The notes: a model not told the origin generated them from the sequence alone. A stretch of 64,000 nt of DNA from Paracentrotus lividus (GCA_940671915.1 CALNVZ010002100.1:9372952-9436951); one strand, 5' to 3'; counted from the first letter of the stretch, positions 1-13,000 are shown. Made by a program: numbers and translations.

Positions 1-3000
1 CTGACTTTAAATTTTCAATCAAACAATAAGAAACTAGATGAATCTTCGACCGCGCACGGTCGAAGGCATGCCTCCGTATTGCCACATCGGAAAAAAAGGC
101 AGGCGCATGTTGAGTATTTTACATCCATTTATACCATGACATCTTTGAGATATTGACCCAAATCTATTAAAGTTGTATCATCAGAATTATTTCCAACTCA
201 GGAAGGATGGCTACTGATGTAATAAAAAGATATACATGTTTAAGTTGATCTGTCAAAGTCCTTCAGAAATTGCACAAACGAGTCATTTACATAAATAACC
301 AGTGACCTTTGATGTCCTGACCTCAAAAATCTAATCAGTTCATCTTTCCTCCCACGTGACCCAAGTTTGAAGTTGAACCATAAAACGGTTCAGAAGTTAC
401 AGCAAGAACGTGCCATTTTCATGTTAACAATGATCTGTGACCCTTGACCTTTGACTTCATGACCTCAAATATAATAAATTCATTGTCCTACCAATAGCAC
501 ACATGACCCAAGTTTGATGTTCATCCGTCAAACGTTTTTAAGTTTATTGCGAGAACAAGCCATTTTCATGTACACAATGACTCTGTGACCTTTGACCTCA
601 TGACCCCAAAATCTGATAAGTTCATTGTCCCTCCCATATGTAAATATGATCCAAGTTTGAAGTTGATCCCTCAAACAGTTCTTAAGTTATGCAAGAACGA
701 GAGCCATTTTACCGTACAACAATGACCTGTGACCTTTGACCTCATGACCCAAAATCTAATAAGTTTATTGACCCTCATATATGCACATATGACCCAAGTT
801 TCAAGTATTCCCTCAAACGTTTCTTAAGTTATCGCAAGAACGAGCCATTTTCAGTACACAATGACCTCTGTGACCTTTAACCTCATGACCCCAATTCTAA
901 TCAGTTCATTGCCCTCCCATATGCACACATTACTCAAGTTTGAAGTTGACCCGTCACACAGTTCTTAAGTTATTGCGAGAACGAACCATTTTCATGTATA
1001 CAATGACATCTGTGACCTTTGACCTTTGACCTCATGACCCTAAAATCTAACCAGTTCATGCCCTCCCATAGCACACATTACCTAAGTTTAAAGTTGACCC
1101 GTCAAACGGTTTTTAAGTTATGGCGAGAACGAGCCATTTTCATGCATACAATGACCTCTGTGACCTTTGACCTTTGACCTAATGACCCCAAAGTCTAATC
1201 AGATCATTGTCCCTACCATATGCATACATGATCCAAGTTTGAAAGTGATCCGTCAAACGGTTCTTAAGTTATCGCGAGAACGAAAACGGGACGGACGTAC
1301 GGGACGGACGGACACAACCCGAAAACATAATGCCTCCGGCACCACCTTCGGTGGCGGAGGCATAAAATTATTAGGAATATGTATTTTAAAATATCGATAG
1401 TAAATATTGAGACATTCATGAAATAAGTACTAAATTTGTATATTGCTTCATACATTCCCTGTACACCTCACACTTACTTGATAATTGGGCATAAACCAAA
1501 AGTACAGTCCTATACAGAAGAATACACCCTAGTAATATAATTCAGGTTTTGTTTTGAAAAGATTAATTTATGAAATTACAAACTTGACAAACCTACTCCA
1601 ATTATACGATGATCAACATGGGATTAAACCCCTAAACCTATCCATATTCCAAATTGCCTAGGAGGTATTTCTTTTGCCACTTCATTAGGGCATGTTTTTA
1701 CAGCACTGGGTTACAATAACACACTTCAGTTCAACAAAGGATCGGTATCCAACGTCTATTGTGACATGTCAAGATACTCTGAAAACCCCAAAATGTACCT
1801 AATATTAGAGATTTGCTCATGAACCGTATGAGAAAGTAAATAATGCCTGGGTTCATTCTTGTCATCCTCTTACAAATTTGATTAAAATGAAAAGAGAATG
1901 ATTGTACATTATGGATGTACAGATACAATATACCTACAAATGTATCTGCACCTGAATGGGACACCACCACCAGACTTATGTTCACTTACGAGTATGCTGT
2001 ACATATACTGCAGATAGATCTACATGTACATGTCTGTTCGTAGGGTGAGGAGAAGAATTTGTTTGAAGAATTTGCCTTTGAAAATGAGGAATAATATGCA
2101 CTTGACTAGCATCAGTAAATATAAACTGTTTTTTAAATGCTTTGTTGAACATACAGTATGAAAATGACCTGAAAGTTGTGATTTACTGTAGGAATTCACA
2201 TTACAATTTTCTGTTTAAATTTGTTTTAAAAGCCTCTTTAAAAAAATGTCGTGGGAAATTGAATAATGTCCATGATCTTGAGAAACTGTAGTTTAGACTA
2301 GTTCAGACAGGATGATAGGCAGTCATAATCACAGCAGGGGGATACATAGTCCAATCAATTACCCACAAAGTAATTAAGACCATTCCTAGTGCTTTCTCTT
2401 AACTCTACTGTCATACTGAATCGTAAGCTTGCCAGGCACCCCTACCAACCCTACAGGATGCACTCAGCGTCCTCATCCCAATCTAACAGCAATCCTGGCA
2501 GTTTTCGCATCTAAAGGCTACACCAAGCATCAAAAGAAATAGTAACACGTCTTACACCAGGAATTGGATCATTTTACAGCTTGCCTCAGATTTACATGTG
2601 TTCTTACAGCATACTGTGAACCAAGCACTGAGAGGTCATTCCCATATAATTCGTTCCTAAACAAGATTCTGCCACTGGAACAGTGATCTGTCAACTGTGC
2701 TATGTATTACTAAAAATATTTCAAGTTACATTTGCATTCAAAATTATTTTACCCTCAGACCAACACCATATAGGTGCAAAAACAATGTTTCTATGTTTAG
2801 CCAATCTTGTGTCTTAAGCCCTACAAGACTTGGCAGAGGGCTGGTACATATGCGGCTGAAAAGTGTGAAATCTCCATCCCAAGAATTTTTAATCAACACA
2901 AACCGGAAGGGGGGGGGGGCCTTTGGGTACATACCTTCAAAATTACAATCCAGAAACCCTTCTCCAAAGATTAGTTGCAAAGGTTGAGCAAGGGAACTCA

Positions 3001-3210
3001 CTCAATATGTAATTACATATTGTAAGTATTTCATGATAACAAACATTTAAACAAAATCCAAAAAATATATCTCCAGCTGGGCAAGAATCATACATATCAT
3101 GTGATATCCATTAGCCATGTACCTTTTTCCTTGGGGTTTTTCATATCTGCTTTTGTCCTGGGAGCTTGTTATCTTTGGAGAAAAGAGGGGAAAACATTTC
3201 TTCTACCTAC
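1..3210 (-). other. Intron sequence following the last E-protein exon
   Basis: This is presumed intron of the E-protein gene, minus strand. Positions ~50-1365 are a tandem-repeat element listed separately. From 1370 to 3200 I see only AT-rich single-copy-like sequence with a short poly-G run at ~2910 and no exon with matching phase (it would need to enter in phase 1). Confidence 0.5.
50..1365. repeat. Dispersed element built of ~142-bp tandem units with terminal hairpin
   Basis: About seven degenerate units share TGACCTTTGACCTCATGACC, then AAATCTAATCAG, CCCATATGCACACAT, CAAGTTTGAAGTTGA and GAACGAGCCATTTTCATG. The TGACC core recurs near 303, 445, 586, 730, 871, 1013 and 1161, a spacing of 141-148 bp. 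The array ends in GACGGACGGACACAACCCG and a hairpin at 1330-1363 (ATGCCTCC...GGAGGCAT). A matching GGCATGCCTCCG lies near 64-75, probably the other edge. A related copy lies at 53.57-54.25 kb, so this is a mobile or dispersed family and not a local duplication. No ORF of note. Confidence 0.75.
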
Positions 3211-3304
3211 CCATTATTGAGCTAGATGAATCCATGTAGCTACTATCCATTCCTCTTGAACTAATGCTGTCACTATACGGTGCTCTTCCATGTTCATATG
3301 GTAC
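3211..3304 (-). CDS. tcf4/tcf12-like: E-protein (TCF4/TCF12-like) internal coding exon, YSD-to-IMG segment
   Basis: This is the most 3' exon of the E-protein gene in the window. On the minus strand an acceptor (TCCTATGTCCAG) precedes it and a donor (GTAGGT) follows. It holds 31 codons plus one base, beginning VPYEHGRAPYSDSISSRG and ending SSSSIMG with the last Gly split over the junction. It enters in phase 0, as the preceding exon requires, and leaves in phase 1. It corresponds to the vertebrate TCF12/TCF4 exon reading FTDSPHYSDHL...NLMG: YSD near the start, an acidic/Ser-rich middle and a terminal (L/I)MG. This is part of the poorly ordered Ser-rich region between activation domains 1 and 2; it has no enzymatic motif. 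The next exon (vertebrate KTSERG-like) was not found in positions 1-3200 and should lie outside the window. The family call rests on all four exons together. Confidence 0.85.
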
Positions 3305-3499
3305 CTGGACATAGGACACAATAAAAACAGAAATATTCAATATGCACACAAAATCCATCTCATCTTCACCTACTATGATTCCCCTGCAAATCAATATCAA
3401 ATAAAACATTAGTAAATAGTTATAAAATCATTAAACAGAAAGATATATGTATCGAGCTACCTTTCAGTAAATTTTCATCTCTCATACCATTTCTAATTT

Positions 3500-3625
3500 T
3501 TTTTTCTGGCAATATTTTCTTTTGCTTTGTACTTTGTTTTTACTTGTCACTCTTATTCACTATTTTTTCTGGCAATATTTCTTTTGCTTTGTACTTTGTT
3601 TTTACTTGTCACTCTTATTCACTAT
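3500..3625. repeat. Two-copy 63-bp direct tandem repeat
   Basis: The segment containing CTGGCAATATTT, TTTGCTTTGTACTTTG and ACTTGTCACTCTTATTCAC occurs twice back to back, with CTGGC at 3506 and again at 3569. The copies are nearly identical, so this is a recent local duplication within the intron between the 3211 and 6226 exons. Confidence 0.85.
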
Positions 3626-4467
3626 GTTATTCATTCATTTGGTTAATTTTATTCATTACCCATTGCCTTAGAAAATGATTAAACTTTGTATTTCAATAAA
3701 TAAAAAATGATTATTAAAGAAGTTATCCCATCCATGAATACAAAAACAAAGAACAGCCTTAAGGGTTCTTCTCCTTTTCTACCAAAAAGGAGATGTCTTT
3801 TATCAAGAGTCTGTAGGCAACAGTAAGATTAGGCAATTAGTGCCAGCTCATTCCGCTTCAACTCATGCTACGGCATAATTAATTTCCACATATCACGTTC
3901 GTGACTGCACGCTTTGTGATCAGTAAAAGGCGATGCTCCGTTTGACGAGGTCTTGTTAAGTTCAAGTGTGACGCTGTTAATCTTACTTCAAAGCCCTCTT
4001 CATGAGTGCTCTAAGGTTAGAGGCTATAGATGAGGGAGGGAGGGCTCTCAATGTGTCTTCACTGAATTCTAGTGAGGTACAGTGTTATTGTTTGCCTCAG
4101 GTTTGCATTATGTTGCTTCCATATAGGATTGGACAGGATACACCTCATGTAATACAACATGTATGTACAGCACATTGTATATCAATGCAACATACTCACA
4201 AGTTTAGTGGATAATATCAGATTATCTGAGGCAGGGCCTTAAAACATAAATTAATTAATTCTGCACACTTTAATGATCTATTGTCAATATCAACAAAGTT
4301 CATAACAGGTTTTTCAGTAATTTTTGTCAATGACAAATAAACAATTCCAATGAGCAAAGTATTACATGTAGGAGTTGGAAGCAATCATTTATTTCTTTAC
4401 ATTTAATTTTCTTTATTACAGAAAGAAAAATAAGAAATTTAAGAGAAAAAAAATATTGGCAACTTAA

Positions 4468-5048
4468 AGGGGACCAATACCCAAGGAAATAATCATTTTT
4501 ATATGAAAGAGCACACTCAGAGGAGCAATTTAAAAAAAGTTTCATCAAAATCGGTTATAAAATAAGAAAGTTATGGAAGTTTGAAAAGTCTTGTTTTACC
4601 TTCTATGGGGATCCTCAAACTGGCAACATCGGCTTCAAAATGGCCGATTTTATGGACAACTCTCCATTTGTTTTGTACACGAATTTTCAAATTTTCCCCA
4701 TTTTCTTTCAAAATATGTCTTATTTACTTCTGAGCTCAAAATATGTCATGGAAAAATATATTTCACACAACATATGTTGAGCTCAGAAGGAGGTAAGACA
4801 TATTTTGAAAGAAAATGGGGAAAATCTGAAAATATGTGTACAAAACCAATGGAGAGTTGTCCATAAAATCGGCCATTTTGAAGCTAATGTTGCCAATTTG
4901 AGGATCCCCATAGAAAGTAAAACAAGACTTTTTAAACTTCCATAACTCTCTTATTTTATAACCGATTTTGATGAAACTTTTAAAAAATTGCTCCTCTCAT
5001 TATGCTCTTTCCTATGAAAGTGATTATTTCCTTGGGTATTGGTTTCCT
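4468..5048. mobile_element. Palindromic TTAA-flanked MITE, copy 1 (581 bp)
   Basis: The element is one long inverted repeat with ~280-bp arms and a short centre. It runs from AGGGGACCAATACCCAAGG to CCTTGGGTATTGGTTTCCT and is bounded on both sides by TTAA (4464-4467 and 5049-5052). Outside TTAA the flanks differ from those of copy 2, supporting TTAA as the target duplication, the hallmark of piggyBac-type transposition. Arms carry matching pairs such as GGGGATCCTCAAA and TTTGAGGATCCCC, and AAAATGGCCGATTTTATGG and its complement. There is no transposase; it must have been mobilised in trans. A second copy of identical length is at 7648-8228. Confidence 0.85.
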
Positions 5049-6225
5049 TTAAGACACAGAATGTCCTTGCTCCTCTGAGTAAGTTTTCTTTTCCTTTCAC
5101 TTATTGTAAATTAAGCTTTAAAAAATTTTTTTTTTTTTTTTTTCGTTTGGGAAGTTGCTTTGAGATACCAAACATATTTATATATTCAAGATGTAAAGAT
5201 AAAACTAAAGAGAAAATTGTATGTAATTGTATTACTGCTCACAATTCCCCCCCCCCCACCGAACCCTGTATATGATGGACTGCATAAATTAGTTGAGAAT
5301 ATTCTCTTGCAAATCTGATGTGCCTGTTTAATTCCAATCTCTTCATTGTTTATCATCCCGAAGGAGATGTGTGAAGAGCCAGTTGCATCAACTCACCAAT
5401 TCAGACCATCTTCAAAAGGGTAAGGTGGCAGGCCCAAAGGGGCCTGACCGGTAAAAATTAAATGATATCCGCACCTCGATGGACAATCTTAGAAAAGGCG
5501 GATCAAATTCGATCAATGACGGTTGAGGCATTCTGACAGGTAGTGAACTTTCTTCTCATCATCAAACAAAGGAGAGGATTGGCTCGTTCCCCCTCTCAGT
5601 GTGCCCATTAGGTTGGTTGTTTTACAGGATTTAAATCTAATCGTCAAGAGTGCATTGGAGATATGTAGAATAAGTAGCACACTCACTCAATCTCTCTCCG
5701 TGCAGTAGAGGAGAAGGGGAGTCCCCTGGGAAGTCATTGACAATATGGCGCTTAAATGAACGCCATTACGCCCCGCAAAGGCAAATAGGATTTTCGCACC
5801 GAGGGGGGATAAATAATGGCTACTTCAGCCAAGAAGATGAGATATGCAATCTCTCATTTTAACACGAAATCTAAGAAAAATGGCCGCAAGCAGGAGAGAT
5901 GGAGAAGTGTGGCAGGGGAACGGGTTCGTTTAATCTGCGATTATGACGGCTCGCCTCACAGTAGAGCTTGCCAATTACAGGCGCTTCTATTACATTCAGG
6001 CATGTTGCTTCTTATTCACCTCAAGATATTATCCTATAACATCTCATATGATACCATCTTCATGCATGGTTTTCAGATCAAAATCAATGTATGGAATTTA
6101 TTCATATCCAAATTAAGCAAAAGTCCAAATGTCGGTCAATCAAAACACAAAAAAAATTAGTGAACTAGATGAAGAGTGTAACATGAAAAGTTTGTTTAAA
6201 ATGTTTGCTAGATTTCTATTCTTAC

Positions 6226-6296
6226 CCTTGTATCATATGCTGGACCTTGACCATGTTGACTATTCCAACTTGAGCCTGAACTATTTCCTTCCATAC
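6226..6296 (-). CDS. tcf4/tcf12-like: E-protein (TCF4/TCF12-like) internal coding exon, SSW...YD segment
   Basis: This 71-bp exon has acceptor TTTTTGCTACAG and donor GTAAGA on the minus strand. Its first two bases complete the Gly codon opened by the previous exon (G|GT), followed by 23 codons: MEGNSSGSSWNSQHGQG, then PAYDTR. It ends in phase 0. The pattern SSW, N/G-rich, P-x-YD-R parallels the vertebrate exon with TTSWGTSGQPSPSYDSSRG, which follows the MFSPP exon in TCF12 and TCF4. It lies 42.4 kb downstream, in transcription direction, of the MFSPP exon and 2.9 kb before the next exon. The exon is too short to recognise alone; the call depends on exact phase agreement at both ends and on the collinear order. 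Confidence 0.83.
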
Positions 6297-6733
6297 CTGT
6301 AGCAAAAATATAATAAAAGAAAACACAAAGAATCATTAATATGTAAAACTTTCAGAAGGTTAATGCAATCTTTGAGTTCAACATAATTTCAACAACAATA
6401 ATAAGGACACTATCATCAGTGAATCTATCTAATTGATTAATAACAGAGTGAATATTACTGTAGGATTGAAACGCCATAAAGTAAAACAAAGATTACATCA
6501 ATTTCTTGGAAAGGCAAGGGATGGGGATCATTATGCAAAATTATATATTTGTAAACAAAAATATTACCAGAGTTTCAATTTCATTCTTCCAAACACAGAA
6601 TTTGAAATTAATTAAAACGCAACTCAACATAACCTGTTGTATATAACTATAAGAGTGCGGCGATACATTGTAATGTGATGGGATGAGCTACATTTCAAAT
6701 TTGACATATTGATTGTTTAGAATAAAGCATAAT

Positions 6734-7045
6734 ATGGTACAGAGTTTGTAAGTCAAAGATATAACACCATGCTACCGTAATTTTTGCATACTACAATATG
6801 TATAACGATAAAAACCTATTAAAATTAGCTTCACCATCGATGTGATGGGGGATGCTATAAAAATGAACCATGAGCATCCTTAGCATAACATTTTATGGTA
6901 CACAGTTTTGTAAGTCAAAGATATAACACCATGCTAATTTTTGCATACTACAATACGTATGAAGATAGTAACATATTAAAATTAGTGTCACCATCGATGT
7001 GATGGGGGATGCTATCCCTTTAAACCATGAGCATCCCCAGCATCC
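6734..7045. repeat. Two-copy ~160-bp direct tandem duplication
   Basis: Units starting at 6734 and 6894 share TATGGTACA, TTTGTAAGTCAAAGATATAA, TTTTTGCATACTACAATA, TTAAAATTAG and CACCATCGATGTGATGGGGG. They differ by small indels, the largest near the end. This is a local duplication in the 42-kb intron, with no coding potential. Confidence 0.8.
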
Positions 7046-7647
7046 TAGTGATGCGGTTGCTAGGAAGATAGAGGGATGATGCTAATGGAGTGATTCACTG
7101 TGTAGGAATGGTGTGAAGCCGCTTCATTACTAACAGTGTCGCCCAAATGTCAAGACCAATTTTAAAGGTTCTACTCATAACCCATCCATATCATTAAAAA
7201 CAAACATTGTACTTGATTTTAGATATGTTGAAGTTCAGCTCCTATATCATTTCATGCTTCCATGGCATGGTACATGTACATAGTAGTCAGCAATGTTCAA
7301 ACATTTTCAAATAAGACAAACATCCATTGCTGATTTGTTCAAATATAAATGTAAACAACATGGATTTGATTTAAGCTTTGACAATTTTGCTCATGAATTT
7401 CAATGAAGTTTGCAGAAAGAAGGCATAAGAGAATAAATATCTTACTTACATTTTTCCACATAAAAAAAAAACACATAACCACATAGGCCTACATTCATTT
7501 AAAGTAAACCTTTATTCAATTACAGCTCTATAAACGTGCATGTACAATACCATAGTTATTTGAAATAAGCTATTTTATTTTCTCAAAAATACAAAATCTC
7601 TGAACTGTTGTATATTATGCCATGGGGAAATATGAATTCTATATTAA

Positions 7648-8228
7648 AGGAAACCAATACCCAAGGAAATAATCACTTTCATAGGAAAGAGCATAATGAG
7701 AGGAGCAATTTAAAAAAAGTTTCATCAAAATCGGTTATAAAATAAGAGAGTTATGGAAGTTTGAAAAGTCTCGTTTTACCTTCTATGGGGATCCTCAAAT
7801 TGGCAACATCAGCTTCAAAATGGCCGATTTTATGGACAACTCTCCATTGGTTTTGTACACAAATTTTCAGATTTTCCCGGTTTTCTTTCAAAATACGTCT
7901 TATTTACTTCGGAGCTCAAAATATGTCATGGGAAAATATATTTTCCATGACATATATTGAGCTCAGAAGGAGGTAAGACATATTTTGAAAGAAAATGGGG
8001 AAAATCTGAAAATTTGTGTACAAAACCAATGGAGAGTTGTCCATAAAATCGGCCATTTTGAAGCTAATGTTGCCAATTTGAGGATCCCCATAGAAAGTAA
8101 AACAAGACTTTTTAAACTTCCATAACTCTCTTATTTTATAACCGATTTTGATGAAACTTTTTAAAAATTGCTCCTCTCATTATGCTCTTTCTTAGAAAAA
8201 TGATTATTTCCTTGGGTATTGGTCCCCT
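7648..8228. mobile_element. Palindromic TTAA-flanked MITE, copy 2 (581 bp)
   Basis: Second copy of the fold-back element at 4468-5048, exactly the same length. It is bounded by TTAA at 7644-7647 and 8229-8232. Its left tip is AGGAAACCAATACCC and its right tip ends GGGTATTGGTCCCCT. The variant tips are therefore on opposite ends compared with copy 1, whereas the inner arms (for example GAAGCTAATGTTGCC on the right) agree in the same orientation. The centre reads CATGACATATATTGAGCTC. No ORF of significance. Confidence 0.85.
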
Positions 8229-9696
8229 TTAAATGGAGCTTAGAATATTGCTAACCATGGTGGATGAAAACATCAATATAGAGGTTAAAAATTGAAACGG
8301 AAAGCATATATTCTGAACTTGTCAAAAGAAAGGTATATTTTCATGTCAAATAAGGAACAGGGGTTACCCATAGGAGATTTACTTCATTATTATTATATCT
8401 GAATATTTCTATGCAATTCCACCTCAGGCATGTCAGGGGAGTTATTGCAAAGGTCAGCCTAGAGATAATCTAAGCAGATAGCAATTAGAGCTGTGAGCTC
8501 ATACTTGTTACTCTTAAATAACAACTTCTCTGCTCTATCCCCAAGAGTGTCCACAAGAGAGATATTGTGGTGACAAACACTCAACTGCTAACACAATGTT
8601 TCCGCTCATATTGCTGCAATTGTAGACAATAAGGTACTACATGCAGGTTTGTATGTACCTCTGACGGATCACATAATCAAGTGGCAGAAAGGAAAGGTGA
8701 TTCAGTGTCAAAAAGGTAAATATAAAACCAGGTGGGGATTCGGGATTCACAATTCAATAGATTGTGCAGGCCCAATTGTCTTGGGACAATAGCAGCTCTA
8801 TTATGTTCAGGCAGGGGCTGATACTTTTAATTGACTGACATAAGCCTGGATCCGCTACTGTAAAACAATGTTTTGTATATTACTGGACATTGGACATTAC
8901 CAATATTAATTTCATGTTGATCTTAACATAATAATTTTCAGTGTTAAATGATACTATACATTAACAGCCATTAAATGTTGTTGAATAGGATTGACCTATA
9001 ATGTTTATTTTTTGTTTGTTTGTTGTTGTTGTTGTTTTTTGGGGGTTTTTTTTTTGTCAGAACAGCAACAAAAGCAGATGAGATTTATCAATATCTTGTA
9101 ATCTTGGAAAATGTCTCAGTCTCACTCCAGTACAATTAAATAGGCTTAACATACATGTATATTAAAAAAAATTGTAAGAAAATTGAAGAATTATGAGAAT
9201 CACAAATCAACTGCAATATATGTCCCACATATTGACAACCAAGTAGGGCAATCTCATGCTTTTGTTGTTTCTGTCTCTTTGTTTTTTTCTGTTATTTTTG
9301 TGTCCCAAACGACAGAGTACTATTCTTCACTTCAGTTGTAAAATATGTGAAATTGAGTCCAGTTAAGTCTTGGTTCTTGTGCCCCTTTCTGGTTCTACAT
9401 GAAGATTATGATCAATCAAGACAAAAAAAAAAAAAATTCATACCAAAAAAGATGTAAAATGTTGTCAAAATTTCCTGTAAGACACAGCATGGAATCAATC
9501 GCCTTGTAGATGACACTTGCATGAAGTAGAGCAGGACCAAATGCAACCATGCTAACGGCTGCGGAGAACATATTTGGTAGCACATCCTCCCATTCCCACT
9601 CGCAGGGAAACCCATTTCTTAAATAGTAATTTCTTGGCAAGAAATGAAGCATGACGAGTTTAAGGACAGTGAATCAATCAATGTTTAGCTGGGTGT

Positions 9697-10075
9697 AAGG
9701 CTGGGTTCACATAGAAGTATACAGGACACGGTATTCACTAAACAGTATTCAGTATACGCTATTCTGGTAGAGCAGCCTATTTTGTACCTTTCGCCGATGA
9801 CATGGACATTTCCAATGTAGAAAATTGAGCTCTCCTCTTACATGTGAGGTGAAAGACGGTATGCGCAGAAAAAAAATGAACATGCGCGATTCCCATATAC
9901 TATACGAAATGAACCTTTACACACTTTTCGGGCAGTTCCCTTTCGATGTGAACCAGTATTTTGACATCGAATTGCTTAAAATTGGAATGTGGCTTGTGTG
10001 ATTCAAACTACTCGCTTGCCCCGGCAAAACGAGCCCAAATACCCGAGCCGTATAGCTCTATGTGAACCTAGCCTT
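9697..10075. mobile_element. TIR element with AAGGCTGGGTTCACATAG ends (~379 bp)
   Basis: The left end AAGGCTGGGTTCACATAGA is matched by the right end TCTATGTGAACCTAGCCTT, an inverted repeat of about 19 bp with one or two differences. The interior includes CAGTATTC/GTATACG words and a GC-richer right half, with no coding frame. The target duplication is not clear, so the superfamily is unassigned. Confidence 0.65.
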
Positions 10076-13000
10076 CAGGGGTAATAATGTAATGATGATC
10101 AGACCTCTCCTATCAGCAGAATGTCCATCCAACAGTTTAATCATGTTGGTTGCAAGCATTAGCATTATAATGTCAAGAATTCTAAACATTATACATGTGG
10201 ATCGTGTAGTTTATTAAGAGTTTGTCAAATCAATATCACAAATTGCTAATTGCTAACCCTCTTTTCATTCTCAGTGATGAATATTTGAAAAATATTACAC
10301 TTAAAAATTATATTTTGAGGGTTAAAATTAAGCAGTTCCATAGTACAGAGATGGCACACAGTATCATTACAAAAATCATAAAACTGTCAAAAAAACACAT
10401 AAGCATGCTTATGTGGGCTTATATGAAAAAATATGAAAATACATAAAAAGAGGGTAATTTTGAATTAAAAAAATTGCCTGAATTCAGGAAATTTCCTGAA
10501 AAGTGGCATATCTGATAGAAGTGACTTTACCTCCAAATGATATAAAACAATCAAATATAGTTTTCTTTTCTGGTGCCTACTTAAAATACAAAAATTAGAT
10601 TGCATGAAAGGGTAACCAAGGGAAATATACTAAGTACAATAAGATATAGAAACGTATGTTATACTACCTTAAGCTTTAGCTTAGACTGATGACATGGGAG
10701 ATTGATGGCCAGTGGACCATTTACTGAGTCTCTGCTGTCCACCTCCACTTACATCTCATTTCTTATTAACCATCATTAATATATAAACAGCTCAATACAC
10801 TACACAATGGACCACTAGCAACTTATTATTCACACATATTTGTGTATATATATTTTCATTTCTGAGTTTCTGTACTCACTTATTTGTTCAATTGTGTATT
10901 GTCTTGAAGACAGACACTCATCTTTATATTATTCTTTGTAATCATTCATAAAAGTGACTTGAGCATTTAATCTACATGGAAAATGGAACTATAGAAATCT
11001 CATGTATTATTATTATTATTATTAATCATTCTTTTCTTGGGTATATCTCTTGTCTAGCTGTATTCATCATTGCAATATCTCCATTCTGTACGTGAAACTT
11101 GTGATGTGTATTATACCATTTTCCCTCTCTCTCTCTCTGTGATATCATTTGATTTATAAATTTCATGACAAACCAGATACAATCCATTTGCTATCATGTT
11201 TAAAGAAATATATCAAACTTGTGCACCCCTTCTCATACATTTATATATGAAGTATTCTTCATTGTAAAAGTATCACTGATGTGTTGGCATACATGTATGT
11301 GTGAGCTAATAACACTTAGAATTGAGCAAATTCATTCTGCAACTAGAGCAATTTAAACTGAATGTGCTTGAGTGATAGGTGGATACTGTGTTACATGTAA
11401 CATCATCATAAAATTGTATACCTCATCATTTCCATTTGGGACATAGAGATGTACTTTATATAGCTTCCTTTTCTCCTACAATGGGTTCAATATTCAGAGG
11501 CATATAATTACCAACTTCAATTACAAGTTTGCAATAATTGAGGCTCGCGGTGATTTGGCAGTGAGGTCGTAGCCCGGGATTTAGGCTTGACTAACCATGG
11601 TTATCGCCTCCTTGCCATTCCCCAATTAAACCAATTTGCTATTTTTCATTTCACTCCAAAGTCACCCTCAGCTTTCCTTCAATCCTATCCTTGACTTCAA
11701 GCAACCCATGAACTTGTTCACAAGGGCAGGAAGTACAAAGAATTTTTTTAACATAGGCCTACAGTCTGTGTCAAAAAAAAAAACTGTACAGTTAGGAAAA
11801 AATTATTTAGGTATCAAATCTTTTCAAATGATGTGTAAATGTGGTACCAACTTAAAGCCAAAAGATTCTTCTCGCTGATGCACTTTGTTTTGTATAATTT
11901 GCTTTTGTAAAACAAAAGTTATGCTAAATTTTGTGCAGTGATTAGCTAATCGAAATTACATACATTTATTGTCTCGGTGCGCTGAATTCATGGCTATTAT
12001 GTGCGAAACCCAGAGAGAAGCATGCGCAAAGTACTTTTTTTCTTGATTATAGAAAACTGGTCATATCTCAAGATCTACAGGGCCAAATGGGATGAAAAAA
12101 TATTGCAGAAGAAAGCCTGATTTTCCTACTTTATGGAAATATCAAACACTTTTAGAATGTGATTGATTTTCATACTTTAAAAAAAAATTCCAACTGTACC
12201 ATTTTATTTGACACAGACAGCTGTAGATGAATAAGAATCTCAGAAACTCTGGAAGGTATGTAAAATTGATGATCATCAAACCGATCAAGCTGCAATGTGC
12301 AGTAATATTCAAAACAAAATGAGAAATAGGAAAATATTATTGCTGCATGTAACTCTGGGCAGTTATCTTTAAACCAATGAATAAGCTGTTAATTTTTCTG
12401 AGGATTTATTTCAGTGAATTTCGAGAGTCGGGGGATACCAAGTGAAAATGCGTTTGTTAGTGGTGGAGGTTCCATATTTGGGAGTGTGAAATTCATGAAA
12501 AGCAAATGTGCAGTAGAAACCACCAATCGGGGGGGGGGGGTGATCTAGGGCCTAGATCTTTTAGGTCATAAAAAATATATTTTGTCTCATATTTGCTTTA
12601 CAAATCACAAATAAAATGTTTTTATTGTATTTCTACCATTATACATCAAACACACGACTCAATGTTTGCACATAATGTAGGCTATTGTCTTCATTTGAAT
12701 AACTTTTGACAGAAGGCAACAACAGTGAGCTTTCAATCTGGTAAAGTCTGGGATACAGGAGCTTCGCTTTAAGTAGACTCTCTTCCGAAGAGTTCAAATG
12801 TGAAGGCTGGAGCAAAAGATGGTTTGGTAGTGGGTTAGCCGTCTGATGGTGGGTGATGTGTGTGTGTGTGTGTATGCGCAGTACAATAGCAATGACCACA
12901 CATTCCAAAACAATTACATGCATACATGAACTTGGTTTGGTAGACAGGATTCCTGGTCATGATGGCTGCCATTTCCAGCTCCTGAGGTTAACTTAAAATC

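Larger units (their letters stand above)
3305..6225 (-). other. Intron between the SSW and YSD exons
   Basis: A 2.9-kb intron of the E-protein gene. It holds the 63-bp tandem repeat (3500-3625) and a 581-bp palindromic element (4468-5048). The 3830-4010 and 5340-5990 parts are of higher complexity and balanced base composition, with no repeat structure I can see; they are possible regulatory sequence. No other exon is visible. Confidence 0.7.

Noticed and set aside
1330-1363. Helitron 3' end (hairpin near an element end)
   Set aside because: No CTRR terminus follows the hairpin, and a similar GCCTCC motif at the other edge suggests inverted ends instead.
50-1365. CRISPR-like array because of regular spacing
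   Set aside because: Units are ~142 bp with degenerate sequence throughout, with no short repeat/unique spacer alternation, in eukaryotic DNA.
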